DNA from: Pseudomonas oleovorans subsp. oleovorans | GTDB taxonomy: Bacteria > Pseudomonadota > Gammaproteobacteria > Pseudomonadales > Pseudomonadaceae | Reading direction: 5' to 3' | DNA length: 64,000 nt | Assembly: GCF_002197815.1 (NCBI RefSeq) | Contig: NZ_NIUB01000004.1 | Location: 1-64,000, forward strand | Part shown: piece by piece, positions 53,251-61,783 of the stretch | Position numbering within the stretch: the stretch's first letter is position 1 | How the letters are laid out: every line of letters starts with the position of its first letter | The notes under the pieces: model-generated | What the model was told of the DNA's origin: nothing | Database searches by the model: none | The model's input: the letters and a program-made list of their open reading frames with translations, nothing else | Program-made: the position numbers and the translations under genes

Positions 53251-53898
53251 TCACGCGCGAATAAAGGGGTTCTCGCGCATCTCATCGCCCAGGCGAGTGT
53301 CCGGGCCATGGCCGGTAACCACGGTGGCATCCTCGTCGAGGCTGTACAGGCGCTGCTTGATCGAACGCTCGATGGTCGCGTAATCACCGCCCCACAGATC
53401 GGTACGGCCGATACCGCGACGGAACAGAGTGTCACCGGCGATCAGCAGCTTGGCACCCTCGAACCAGAAGCTCATCGAACCCGGCGTGTGCCCTGGCGTA
53501 TGCAAGGCCACGCCGCAGCCACAGGCCAGCTCCTCGTCATCGGCCAGCCATTTGTCCGGCGCCGGCACGGGCGTGTAAGGCACGCCGAACATGCTGCACT
53601 GCATCTCCAGATTGTCCCAGAGGAACTGATCCTCCTTGTGCAGGTGCAGCGTGGCACCGGTCTTCTCCTTCATCTGCCCCGAGGCAAGGAAGTGATCGAG
53701 GTGCGCATGGGTGTGGATGATGCTCACCACCTTGAGGCCATGAGCCTCCAGCCGCGCCATGATCAGATTGGGATTGCCACCCGGATCGACCACGATGGCC
53801 TTCTTGGTAATCGGGTCGCCGATGATGGTGCAGTTGCACTGCAAGGGGCCGACAGGGAAGGTTTCGCGGATCAGGGCGGGGCGTTCGACAGAGCTCAT
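53251..53898 (-). CDS. Metallo-beta-lactamase fold hydrolase (glyoxalase II-like)
   Basis: 215 aa. Metal ligands are in HTHAHLDH (H62, H64, D67, H68), HTPGHTPGS and LIAGDTLFRRGIGRTDL, with the final His in VTGHGPDT. The short length lacks the glyoxalase II C-terminal domain, so it resembles the YcbL type. The substrate is not known. Its start overlaps the stop of the AraC-type gene (TGATG), so the two form one unit. Confidence 0.9.
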   Translation of the reverse strand: MSSVERPALIRETFPVGPLQCNCTIIGDPITKKAIVVDPGGNPNLIMARLEAHGLKVVSIIHTHAHLDHFLASGQMKEKTGATLHLHKEDQFLWDNLEMQCSMFGVPYTPVPAPDKWLADDEELACGCGVALHTPGHTPGSMSFWFEGAKLLIAGDTLFRRGIGRTDLWGGDYATIERSIKQRLYSLDEDATVVTGHGPDTRLGDEMRENPFIRA

Positions 53899-54920
53899 CA
53901 GGGAACCTCATTTCGGTAATCGCCGGGAAGTTTACCGGTCCATTTGCGGAATGCACGGCGGAAGTTGGACGGATCGCTGAAACCCAGCAACTGGGCGATT
54001 TCATGCAGCGGCAAATGCGTGGCGGTCAGGTACTGCAGGGCCAGCCGTTTGCGCCCGTCGTCGAGCACCTGCTGATAGCTGGTACCCATCTGCGTCACGT
54101 GCCGGCGCAGGCTGCGGCCGCTGGTGTGCAGGGCGCTGGCGGCGCTTTCCAGGTCGGGGAAGTCGCCGGGGCGCGTCAACAACAGGCGTCGCACCCGTGT
54201 GAGTAGGCCGTCCTGCACATCTAGTCTGGCCAGCAGCGCTTCGCACTGTTGCTCGCACATTTGCACCGTGGCCGGGTTGGCCAGCGCCATCGACCGTTGC
54301 AGGTAATGCTGGGGCAAGCGCAGCCAATGAAAGGGCTGTTCGAACTGTGCGGCCACACCGAACACCTCGGCATAGCGCTCGGCATACTCCGGCGCGGGAT
54401 GAGCGAAACCGACGGCCAAGCCCTGCAGCTCTTCGCCCAGGAGAAAGCGCGCAATTGTGTGGATGCTGGTCAGCAGGCCTTCGGCGGTAAAGCGCGATTG
54501 CGGCCCCATGGGGAAAGACTCGACGGCGCGTAATTCAATGTCCTCGCCCTGCTCCACCAGTTCCAGCTCGAAGGACAGACCAAGCACGCGATAGTATTTC
54601 AGGGCGAACTGCAGCGCCTTGCCCAGATTGGCGCTGGACAGCACCGCGTAACCGAGTATGCCGTGGGTGGAGACGTTCAGGCGCTGGCCCAGTACCAGAC
54701 CAAGCGCCGGTTCGCCGCACCGCTCCAGCGCAGCCTGAATCAGGTGGTAAAAGTCGATAAAGGACAGTCGGGCATTGGGACTGCCAAGCACTTCTGGGCG
54801 TACCCGCGCGGCGGCAAACAGCTCGGCACGCGCCAGGCCGAGCTCTTCGGCCAGGGCCAGCAATGCCTCGGCGTAGGCAACAGGAACCAGTTCGGCGGTG
54901 AAGTTGAAGGTTTGTTTCAT
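53898..54920 (-). CDS. AraC-family regulator (OruR-like)
   Basis: 340 aa. The N-terminal Arabinose_bd-type domain (about 20-210; NVSTHGILGYAVLSSANLGKALQFALKYY) and the C-terminal double HTH (about 240-335; SGRSLRRHVTQMGTSYQQVLDDGRKRLALQYL and EIAQLLGFSDPSNFRRAFRKWTGKLPGDYR) fit the OruR/ArgR-like branch. Position and neighbours match what I recall as oruR in P. aeruginosa, linked to ornithine use. The assignment by position is an inference. Confidence 0.85.
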   Translation of the reverse strand: MKQTFNFTAELVPVAYAEALLALAEELGLARAELFAAARVRPEVLGSPNARLSFIDFYHLIQAALERCGEPALGLVLGQRLNVSTHGILGYAVLSSANLGKALQFALKYYRVLGLSFELELVEQGEDIELRAVESFPMGPQSRFTAEGLLTSIHTIARFLLGEELQGLAVGFAHPAPEYAERYAEVFGVAAQFEQPFHWLRLPQHYLQRSMALANPATVQMCEQQCEALLARLDVQDGLLTRVRRLLLTRPGDFPDLESAASALHTSGRSLRRHVTQMGTSYQQVLDDGRKRLALQYLTATHLPLHEIAQLLGFSDPSNFRRAFRKWTGKLPGDYRNEVP

Positions 54921-55133
54921 GAGTTCGTTGTTCTGGCGACTGGCCGCAAATGACCTTCCCGATTGCGAACCTTAGCTCAGCGGATCCATGCTCGCTGCCC
55001 TGCTGCTGCCCCAACTTTCTGCTGGAAAAACGCACTGGCCGGATATGGCTGTCACCTTGGCTGTTACGAACCTGTGCCCAGCGGTGCATGACGCCCATAG
55101 TGGGAACCAGTCAAATAGCGCAATGGAGTTCTC

Positions 55134-55979
55134 ATGGCCAGCACCACACCGGAAGGATTGCAGATTCGTCCCAGGCACATGGATTTCGATCTGCCCAACC
55201 CGCTGCCGCGCCACTGGAACGGTGGCGACGCCTTCAAGACCCATTTGTTCGATGCCATGTCGGTGTTGTTTCCCGACGGTGAGCGATTCTTCATCGATTC
55301 GGTGCGCCAGTTCCGCGACCGCATCGACGACCCGGTGCTCAATGAACAGATTCGCGGCTTCATCGGCCAGGAAGGCCATCACAGCCGTGAGCATCTCGAG
55401 TACAGCCAGCGCCTGCGCGACCTGGGCTACAACGTCGAGCGCATCGAGAAACGCGCCCGGACGCGCATCCGCTACACCCAGAAGAAGTTCTCACCACAAC
55501 GCCAGCTGGCCGCGACCGCGGCGCTGGAACACATCACCGCGATCATGGCAGATGGCTTGCTGAGAAATGACGCGTACATGGCCGACGCTCACCCGGCCTT
55601 GGCTCGCCTGTGGCGTTGGCATGCGCTCGAGGAGACCGAGCACAAGGCGGTGGCTTTCGACGTTTACAACCAGGTATGCGGCAGCCGCAAGCTGCTGCGC
55701 AGGGCGATGCTCATGGGCACCTTCTTCTTCGTGCTCGACACCACCCGCGGCCTGGCGCACATGCTCAAAGTGGACGGCCTGTTGTGGAACTGGCGCGTAT
55801 GGCGTGACGGCATCCGCTGGATGTGGGGCAAGGAGGGCGTGTTCCGCCCGCTGATCAGCACTTATCTGGACTTCTTCAAGGACGGCTTCCATCCCTGGGA
55901 ACACAACAACCTGGATCTGTTGCACGCCACCCGCGAGGAGTTTGATGGTACCCCGCTGATTCAGGCCGGAGCCACCTGA
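55134..55979 (+). CDS. Metal-dependent hydrolase family protein (PF10118)
   Basis: 281 aa. Conserved Glu/His clusters GFIGQEGHHSREH and RWHALEETEHKAVAFDVY suggest a ferritin-like di-metal site, which is the basis for the family's 'predicted metal-dependent hydrolase' name. A hydrophobic stretch RRAMLMGTFFFVLDTTRGLAHML is central. No reaction is established. Divergent from the AraC-type regulator, convergent with the alpha/beta hydrolase, with a MITE-split terminator between. Confidence 0.8.
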   Translation: MASTTPEGLQIRPRHMDFDLPNPLPRHWNGGDAFKTHLFDAMSVLFPDGERFFIDSVRQFRDRIDDPVLNEQIRGFIGQEGHHSREHLEYSQRLRDLGYNVERIEKRARTRIRYTQKKFSPQRQLAATAALEHITAIMADGLLRNDAYMADAHPALARLWRWHALEETEHKAVAFDVYNQVCGSRKLLRRAMLMGTFFFVLDTTRGLAHMLKVDGLLWNWRVWRDGIRWMWGKEGVFRPLISTYLDFFKDGFHPWEHNNLDLLHATREEFDGTPLIQAGAT

Positions 55980-56024
55980 AACGCAGCACCTGCCACGTAA
56001 TACAAACAAGCCCGGAATCTGTCC

Positions 56025-56204
56025 GTAATCCTGTTCACTTAAGGTTGCACACGTTTGGCTCCCCTCTCCCATTTATGGGAGAGGGGCTGGGGGAGAGGGC
56101 AGAAAACACCGCAAAACTGCCAGTTTCCCCCTCTCCCTAACCCTCTCCCCGGAGGGGCGAGGGGACTGATCGAGCTCGACCGTTTCTTAAGTGAACAGCA
56201 TTAC
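56025..56204. mobile_element. MITE B (180 bp) inside the terminator of two convergent genes
   Basis: Ends GTAATCCTGTTCACTTAAG and (inverse of right) GTAATGCTGTTCACTTAAG differ at one base and resemble the MITE A and IS4 ends. It is flanked by an 11-bp duplication GGAATCTGTCC (56014-56024 and 56205-56215). Removing the element and one repeat restores a terminator hairpin, AAACAAGCC-C-GGA / TCC-A-GGCTTGTTT with loop ATCTG. Inside are a 12-bp perfect hairpin, CCCCTCTCCCAT / ATGGGAGAGGGG at 56061-56086, and a second C/G-rich repeat near 56127-56164. It has no coding capacity. Confidence 0.85.
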
Positions 56205-56263
56205 GGAATCTGTCCAGGCTTGTTTCGTGGCCCGGATTTTCTCTGGGCCTTTCCAGGGCCCAC

Positions 56264-57205
56264 TCAACCCAGCAGAAATCTCATTGCATCGGCCGCGCTC
56301 TGTTCGGGAATTTCTTCCATGGGGATATGCCCGACACCCGGATAGACCCTGACCTGAACACCTGGCAGATCGCGCTGCCAATGCGGCACATGTTTGGGTG
56401 AGATCCAGCGATCGCGATCGCCCCACATGAGCAGGGTTGGCGCCTTGATCAGCGCAACCCGCTCTGGCGTCGTGTGCAGCTCCTCCTTGTTGACCTTCAG
56501 CAGCACGCGGAAGATCTCCATCATGCCGCGGCGGTTACCCGGGCGTCGCGACAGATCGTAGTAGCGCTCGACCACACCTCGCTTGATTCGCCCCGGCTCG
56601 CCGTAGACCTCCTTGATGCCCTGGGCGATCAAGGCGCGCGGCATCCACATCGGCATGGCGACAGTCGCACCGGGCAGCGCGGCCGCAGCGATCATCCACG
56701 GCACCTTGTGCATGGGATAACCGGCCGGGTCGATCAGCACCAGCTTGCCGACGCGCTGCGGCTGCGCCAGGGCGAAGTTCCAGGCGATATAGCCACCAAG
56801 GGAGTTGCCGGCGATATCCGCCTTGCCCACCTGCAGGTAATCGAGCAGTTGGCCAAGCACGTGCATCATTCGCTCGACCGAATAGACGCCGTCGCGCGCC
56901 GGACCGGTGAGGCCGAACCCCGGAACGTCGAAGCGGATGATGCGGTAATGCGGGGCGAAAGCCTGCACCCACCCGTCCCAGGTGTGCAGCGAAGCGACCA
57001 CGCCGTGGATCAGTAGCAACGCCGGTTTGTCACGGCTGCCTTCGTCACGGTAATGGACATTGAAGCCGTCAATCTCGACATAGCGAGAACCCTGAGCAGC
57101 ATTGCCATAACGCGATTTCAGGCGCTCCAGCGGCAGAGGCCCGAAGCCCAGACGGGCGAAGCCTGCAGCCAACGGCGGTTGCAGAGACAGTCTATTGGCA
57201 GACAT
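56264..57205 (-). CDS. Alpha/beta-fold hydrolase
   Basis: 313 aa. The oxyanion region LLLIHGVVASLHTWDGW, nucleophile elbow AGNSLGGYIAW (Ser135), acid in LLMWGDRDRWISP and histidine in VGHIPMEEIPEQ form the usual triad. A cap domain lies around 150-215. The N-terminal 45 residues precede the fold. The substrate is unknown; esterase or lipase-like activity is likely. Order with the PF10118 and AraC genes matches P. aeruginosa as I recall it. Confidence 0.9.
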   Translation of the reverse strand: MSANRLSLQPPLAAGFARLGFGPLPLERLKSRYGNAAQGSRYVEIDGFNVHYRDEGSRDKPALLLIHGVVASLHTWDGWVQAFAPHYRIIRFDVPGFGLTGPARDGVYSVERMMHVLGQLLDYLQVGKADIAGNSLGGYIAWNFALAQPQRVGKLVLIDPAGYPMHKVPWMIAAAALPGATVAMPMWMPRALIAQGIKEVYGEPGRIKRGVVERYYDLSRRPGNRRGMMEIFRVLLKVNKEELHTTPERVALIKAPTLLMWGDRDRWISPKHVPHWQRDLPGVQVRVYPGVGHIPMEEIPEQSAADAMRFLLG

Positions 57206-57322
57206 GCGCGATACCTCGACACTTGCAGTAGGTATCCGCGATCAGAGCATGAGTAGGCGCCAAACACCGCCCAACCTAGGTTGAGCCAAGCACCGTCTTG
57301 ATCGGCTGCTGCAACGCCCAGA

Positions 57323-60064
57323 TCAGCGCAGTAGACCGAGCCCCTTGGCCCGCGCCACCGCCTGAGTACGCCGCTCGACGCCAAGTTTGCTGTTGATGTG
57401 ACGGGCGTGGGTCTTGACCGTGTGCAAGGAGATGAACAGACGCTCGCTGATCTCCTGATTGGAACAGCCACGCGCGATCAACTGCAGCACGGCCAACTCG
57501 CGGCCACTGAGTTTTTCCGTCAGGCCGCCCGCCTCTACGACCACCTCCTCGTCCGAATCCCCGCTGCCTGGCAACTGCGCGAGCAGCGCGTCGCGCAGCG
57601 GACACGGCGGACGCAACTGCAGACGCTCGCGCAGCCAGCGCGGCTGATGCTGCAACAGCTCGATGAAAGGCAGCAGCGCACCGCCCTGAGCGAGATCCAG
57701 GCAACTGTCGAGCTGCTGCTGCGCCTCCCGCTCTCGCCCGGTCTGCTTCAGTAACTGGGCGAGCTGCGCCTGCGCCGCCAGACCGACCAAATGACCACCC
57801 AGCCCCTGTGCACGCTGCTGCAACGCACGCAGACGGCGCTCCGCATGCTCCAGCTCGCCCTGTAAGCGCTCCAGAGCCGCCTGCTGCAGATCGATATGCA
57901 ACGCCAGCTGCGGGTGAAACTCCGGCGCCAGTGCTCCCCCCTGATCACCATAGGTTTCCGCCAACTGAGGCAGCCAGGCGGCAGCCAACTCCACCTGCCC
58001 TTGCCGCAGCCACAGCTCACACTTGATCAGCGTGATCATCGCCAGGTAATAGATCGCCGGCACATCCCAGACATGCATCAAGCGTTCGGCCTCACCCAGC
58101 AGAGCAAACGCCTCGGCTGGCCGTCCATCACGCCCTTCCAGGCTGGCCAGCACACAATAGCCAATCAACGCACCGACGTCGCGGCAAGCCCTGGCTTCGG
58201 CAATCCCCACTCGTAAGCGCTCCACGGCCTGAGGCTGCAGACGCAGACTGAGCAGATAGCCCTCATAAATCGTCAACCGCGCCCGCACCGAGTAACTACG
58301 CTGTGCCGGCAAACGCTGCACCAGCAGCAATCCCTGGTGCACCTCCTCCTGCGCGCGCAGCACCTCACCACGGGCCTGCAGCACGCGGGCGCGCTCGTAG
58401 TGGGCAAGCGCCTCGAGCAGAGGGTTGTCAATACGCTGCGCCAGCTCCAGGGCGTCGCGGTTCAGCCCACGCGCACGCCACAGATCGCCACGCACCATGG
58501 CCAGGTTGGACAACGCCGACAGGCACATGAAGTGCGGGCCATAACGCTCCGCCGGTAAACCGGCCAAGGCCTCGCTGCATTGCAGCTCGGCACGCGCACC
58601 ATCGCCGCGGCCACGGGCGATGACCCCATCGAGCGCCTGCCACTGCGCCAGCAGGCTGCGCTGGGCGGCAGGCTCGGCAGCCGGCAGGAAGCGCGCCAAC
58701 TGATCAAGCAGCTCTTGTGCGGCATCCAGCCGACAGGCCAATGCCAGCGCCCAACCATAGAGCATGATCAGCCGCGGTGTGCTGGCCAGCAAATCGTCCG
58801 GCAGATTGGTTTTCCAGCGCAGCAGCATGGCGATGTTCTGTTCCGCCAGCATCTGCTCCTCGGACAGGTTCTGCACCAGGCTGGCGGCCACGTCGGCCTG
58901 CCCCGCCAGCAGTGCCTGCTCGATGGCGGCATCCAGCATGCCTTGCGCAGCGAACCAGCGACAGGCACGCAGGTGGGCGCTACCGTGCGAACGACTCAAT
59001 CCATCGGCAGAGCGCGCATTGAGCAAGTCGGAGAACAGGTGGTGATAGCGAAACCAGTGCCCCTGCTCGTCGAGCGGCACCAGAAACACCTGATTGGCCT
59101 GCAGATGACGGATGATCGCGGCGCTGTCATGGCTGTCACGAACCGCATCGCACAGCTCAGCGCAGAAGCGCTCCATGCAGGCGGTTTCATAAAGGAACTG
59201 TTGCACCTCGGCGGGCTGCCGCTCGATGACTTCCTCGAGCAGGTATTCACGGATCAGCCCTTCACCGCCGTGCAGTTGAAGCACCTCGCCAACTTCCGCC
59301 AGTTCCTCGACAGCCAACAGCCAGAGGCGTAAACCAGCGATCCATCCCTCGCTGCGCTGCAGAATCCCGCTGACCTGCTGCTGCTCGAGGCGCGCGCCCT
59401 GACTTGCCAACAGCGCGTCGAGCTCGGCAGCCGTCAGACGCAGATCCTGCTCGTTGAGCTCCAGCAACTGTCGCGACAGACGCAGGCGCGCCAGGTGCCA
59501 GTCAGGCCGCTGACGGCTGGTGACCAACAGCAGCACACCAGGAGGTAAATGGTTGAGGAAGAATTGCAGACAACGATCCAGCACCGGCCCCTGCGCCAGA
59601 TGGTAGTCGTCCAGCACCAGCAACAGCGGTTGACCATCATCGAGTTGCTGGGTCAGCTCATCGAGTAAACCGTCAAGCCACTGCTCGAATGCGAAGGGTT
59701 GGTGGCGCTGGCGCATCTTCAGCAGCCCGAGCGCTTCCTCGCCGAGGCCAGGGTAGAGCTGCTGCAGCCCGTTCAGGAGACGCTCGAGAAAGCGCCCCGG
59801 ATCATGATCGCGCTCGCTCAGCCCGAGCCAGAGGCTGTGCCAGTGATCGGGTAGTCGTTCGCAGAACTCGATGGCCAGCGAGCTTTTGCCAAAGCCTGCT
59901 GGCGCACTGACCAGCAGCAATCGCCCTTGCAGACCCTTCTCAAGACGCTCGCACAGTCTGGGCCGCGGCATATGTCCTGCCGGCAGCGGCGGACGATAAA
60001 AACGCGCTTCCACCGGCGTGGCCGGCGCGCAGGGAAAACCTGGCGAGCGGGAGAGATCTGTCAT
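57323..60064 (-). CDS. MalT-like LuxR-family transcriptional regulator
   Basis: 913 aa, the LAL/STAND plan. An N-terminal P-loop LLLVSAPAGFGKSSLA (about 49-64) and Walker B-type LLLVLDDYHLA are followed by a long helical TPR-like sensor region. The C-terminal LuxR HTH is SGRELAVLQLIARGCSNQEISERLFISLHTVKTHARHINSKL. Such proteins activate genes after binding an inducer. The same-strand neighbours upstream are the DUF1329/DUF1302 genes, probable targets. The inducer is unknown. Confidence 0.9.
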   Translation of the reverse strand: MTDLSRSPGFPCAPATPVEARFYRPPLPAGHMPRPRLCERLEKGLQGRLLLVSAPAGFGKSSLAIEFCERLPDHWHSLWLGLSERDHDPGRFLERLLNGLQQLYPGLGEEALGLLKMRQRHQPFAFEQWLDGLLDELTQQLDDGQPLLLVLDDYHLAQGPVLDRCLQFFLNHLPPGVLLLVTSRQRPDWHLARLRLSRQLLELNEQDLRLTAAELDALLASQGARLEQQQVSGILQRSEGWIAGLRLWLLAVEELAEVGEVLQLHGGEGLIREYLLEEVIERQPAEVQQFLYETACMERFCAELCDAVRDSHDSAAIIRHLQANQVFLVPLDEQGHWFRYHHLFSDLLNARSADGLSRSHGSAHLRACRWFAAQGMLDAAIEQALLAGQADVAASLVQNLSEEQMLAEQNIAMLLRWKTNLPDDLLASTPRLIMLYGWALALACRLDAAQELLDQLARFLPAAEPAAQRSLLAQWQALDGVIARGRGDGARAELQCSEALAGLPAERYGPHFMCLSALSNLAMVRGDLWRARGLNRDALELAQRIDNPLLEALAHYERARVLQARGEVLRAQEEVHQGLLLVQRLPAQRSYSVRARLTIYEGYLLSLRLQPQAVERLRVGIAEARACRDVGALIGYCVLASLEGRDGRPAEAFALLGEAERLMHVWDVPAIYYLAMITLIKCELWLRQGQVELAAAWLPQLAETYGDQGGALAPEFHPQLALHIDLQQAALERLQGELEHAERRLRALQQRAQGLGGHLVGLAAQAQLAQLLKQTGREREAQQQLDSCLDLAQGGALLPFIELLQHQPRWLRERLQLRPPCPLRDALLAQLPGSGDSDEEVVVEAGGLTEKLSGRELAVLQLIARGCSNQEISERLFISLHTVKTHARHINSKLGVERRTQAVARAKGLGLLR

Positions 60065-60186
60065 CGGCCTATTCTTGGAAGTCTTCTATGTGCATCGGCG
60101 GGCTCGATCTGGACCCAGCCTAGCGACTTGCAATGGCCATTTGAAGCGCCCGCTACAGTCCGTAACGAAAAAGCCGGCGCAAGGCC

Positions 60187-60344
60187 TAATGCTGATCAGA
60201 TAAGTTCGTCACCACCCCCTCCTACTTGCAGTAGAGGGGGCGCTTTTCGTAGGAGCCAGCTTGCTGGCGATGCTTTTTATGGCGGATCGCCGGCAAGCCG
60301 GCTCCTACAAAGATCGAGTGCAACGGCTTAACTGACTGGCATTA
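60187..60344 (+). mobile_element. MITE A, copy 2 (158 bp), inside the DUF1329 gene terminator
   Basis: Identical to the copy at 30695 except one base (A to C at about position 21). It is flanked by an 11-bp duplication GGCGCAAGGCC (60176-60186 and 60345-60355). Removing the element and one repeat restores AAGCCGGC-GCAAG-GCCGGCTT followed on the minus strand by TTTCG, the terminator of the DUF1329 gene ending at 60384. The MITE takes up half of the 319-bp gap between that gene and the LuxR gene, and nothing else is seen there. Its internal terminator-like hairpin points the wrong way for the DUF1329 gene. Confidence 0.85.
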
Positions 60345-60383
60345 GGCGCAAGGCCGGCTTCATCGTGTTGCCTGAGGCAGGTT

Positions 60384-61760
60384 TTAGCGCACGCCCGCCT
60401 GGCGCAGCGCCGCCGGGGTGTAGTCGCTGCCAGAGGCCTTGTAGTTGAAGTCGTAGGCTTGTTTCTCCTCGTTCTTCATACCCAGGGCCAGGTAGCGACC
60501 GGACAGCAGGTCGTACAGGGTTTCCACGGTGTACCACGGCACTTGCTTGTCGTAGTAGTACTGGGCATGGGCCTCAGCTACGCGCCACAGGGTGCCACGA
60601 CCGTCGTAGTGGTCGATCAGAGCGGCTTGCCAGGTGTCCTCATCGATGTAGAAGTCACGCTTGGCGTAGATGTGACGCTCGCCCGATTTCAGGGTCGCGG
60701 TCACGTGCCATACACGGTGTAGCTCGTAACGGGTCAGATCCTGGTTGATGTGGCCAGCCTTGACGATTTCGGAGTACTTCAGGCTGGGCGAATCGAGCTT
60801 GTAGGCGTTGTAGGGGATATAGATCTCCTTCTTGCCTTCCAGTTTCCAGTCGTAACGATCCGGCGCACCGTTGTACATGTCGAGGTTGTCCGAGGTACGC
60901 AGGCCGTCAGCTGCGGTGCCCGGGCCATCGTAGGACACCTGCGGCGCACGGCGCACGCGACGTTGACCGGCGTTGTACAGCCACGCCAGACGCGGCTCTT
61001 TCACCTGATCGAGCGTCTCGTGTACCAACAGTACGTTACCAGCCAGACGCGAAGGCGCAGTCACCCGCTGTTTGAAGTAGAACAGCACGTTGCTGGACTT
61101 GCTCGAGTCGTAATCAGTCAACGCATCGCGAAAGACGAACTCTTCCTGGAAGTAGACCAGCGAGAACGAACCGTTGGCCTGGGGAGTGGCCTGGGTCACC
61201 AGTCGACGCACGCTGCCGCCACGGTAGCGGGTAATGTGGTTCCAGATGACCTCCAGACCATTCTGTGGGATCGGGAAGGGGTTGGCGGTCTGGAAGTTCT
61301 CCAGGCCGTTACCACCCTGCACCATTTTGGTGTTAACCGCGTTCTGCTTGGTCGCCTCGAGCACTGCGGCCGGCAGGCTGGCCGAACGGTGAGTCGGATA
61401 GACCGGCATCCTGTAGCTTTCCGGGTAGCGCTTGAACATGGCCAACTGGCCAGGGGTCAGCTTGTCCTTGTATTGGTCGACGTTCTGCGCGGTGATGGTG
61501 AACAGCGGCTGCTCGTTGGCGAACGGATCGGCCAAAAAGCCACGCGGATCGACCGCACCGGCGTTGGCCGGCAGGCCGCCAGTCCAGGCCGGGATCGAGC
61601 CATCGGCATTGCCTGCCATCTCGGCGCCTACCGGAGTCAGGGTGTTGCCCAGCTTCGCAGCCTCGTCAGGCGACACTGCCGCCATCACGCTGGTCGCCAG
61701 CAGAGACAGGGTCAGGACACCGCTTTGCCACAGTTTTTTTGTTGTTTTCATTTGCATCAT
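60384..61760 (-). CDS. DUF1329 secreted protein
   Basis: 458 aa. The signal peptide is within the first 30 residues (KLWQSGVLTLSLLATSVMAA). The mature part begins VSPDEAAKLGNTLTPVGAEMAGNADGSIPAWTGG, the DUF1329 hallmark, and continues with a LolA/LolB-like fold. GAGGAATT precedes two adjacent ATGs, so the start may be 61760 or 61757. DUF1329 proteins are periplasmic or outer-membrane partners of DUF1302 barrels. Their role is unproven; transport of lipids or other hydrophobic compounds is suspected. It follows the DUF1302 gene by 23 bp. Confidence 0.9.
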   Translation of the reverse strand: MMQMKTTKKLWQSGVLTLSLLATSVMAAVSPDEAAKLGNTLTPVGAEMAGNADGSIPAWTGGLPANAGAVDPRGFLADPFANEQPLFTITAQNVDQYKDKLTPGQLAMFKRYPESYRMPVYPTHRSASLPAAVLEATKQNAVNTKMVQGGNGLENFQTANPFPIPQNGLEVIWNHITRYRGGSVRRLVTQATPQANGSFSLVYFQEEFVFRDALTDYDSSKSSNVLFYFKQRVTAPSRLAGNVLLVHETLDQVKEPRLAWLYNAGQRRVRRAPQVSYDGPGTAADGLRTSDNLDMYNGAPDRYDWKLEGKKEIYIPYNAYKLDSPSLKYSEIVKAGHINQDLTRYELHRVWHVTATLKSGERHIYAKRDFYIDEDTWQAALIDHYDGRGTLWRVAEAHAQYYYDKQVPWYTVETLYDLLSGRYLALGMKNEEKQAYDFNYKASGSDYTPAALRQAGVR

Positions 61761-61783
61761 AATTCCTCGAAATTCCTGGCCGC

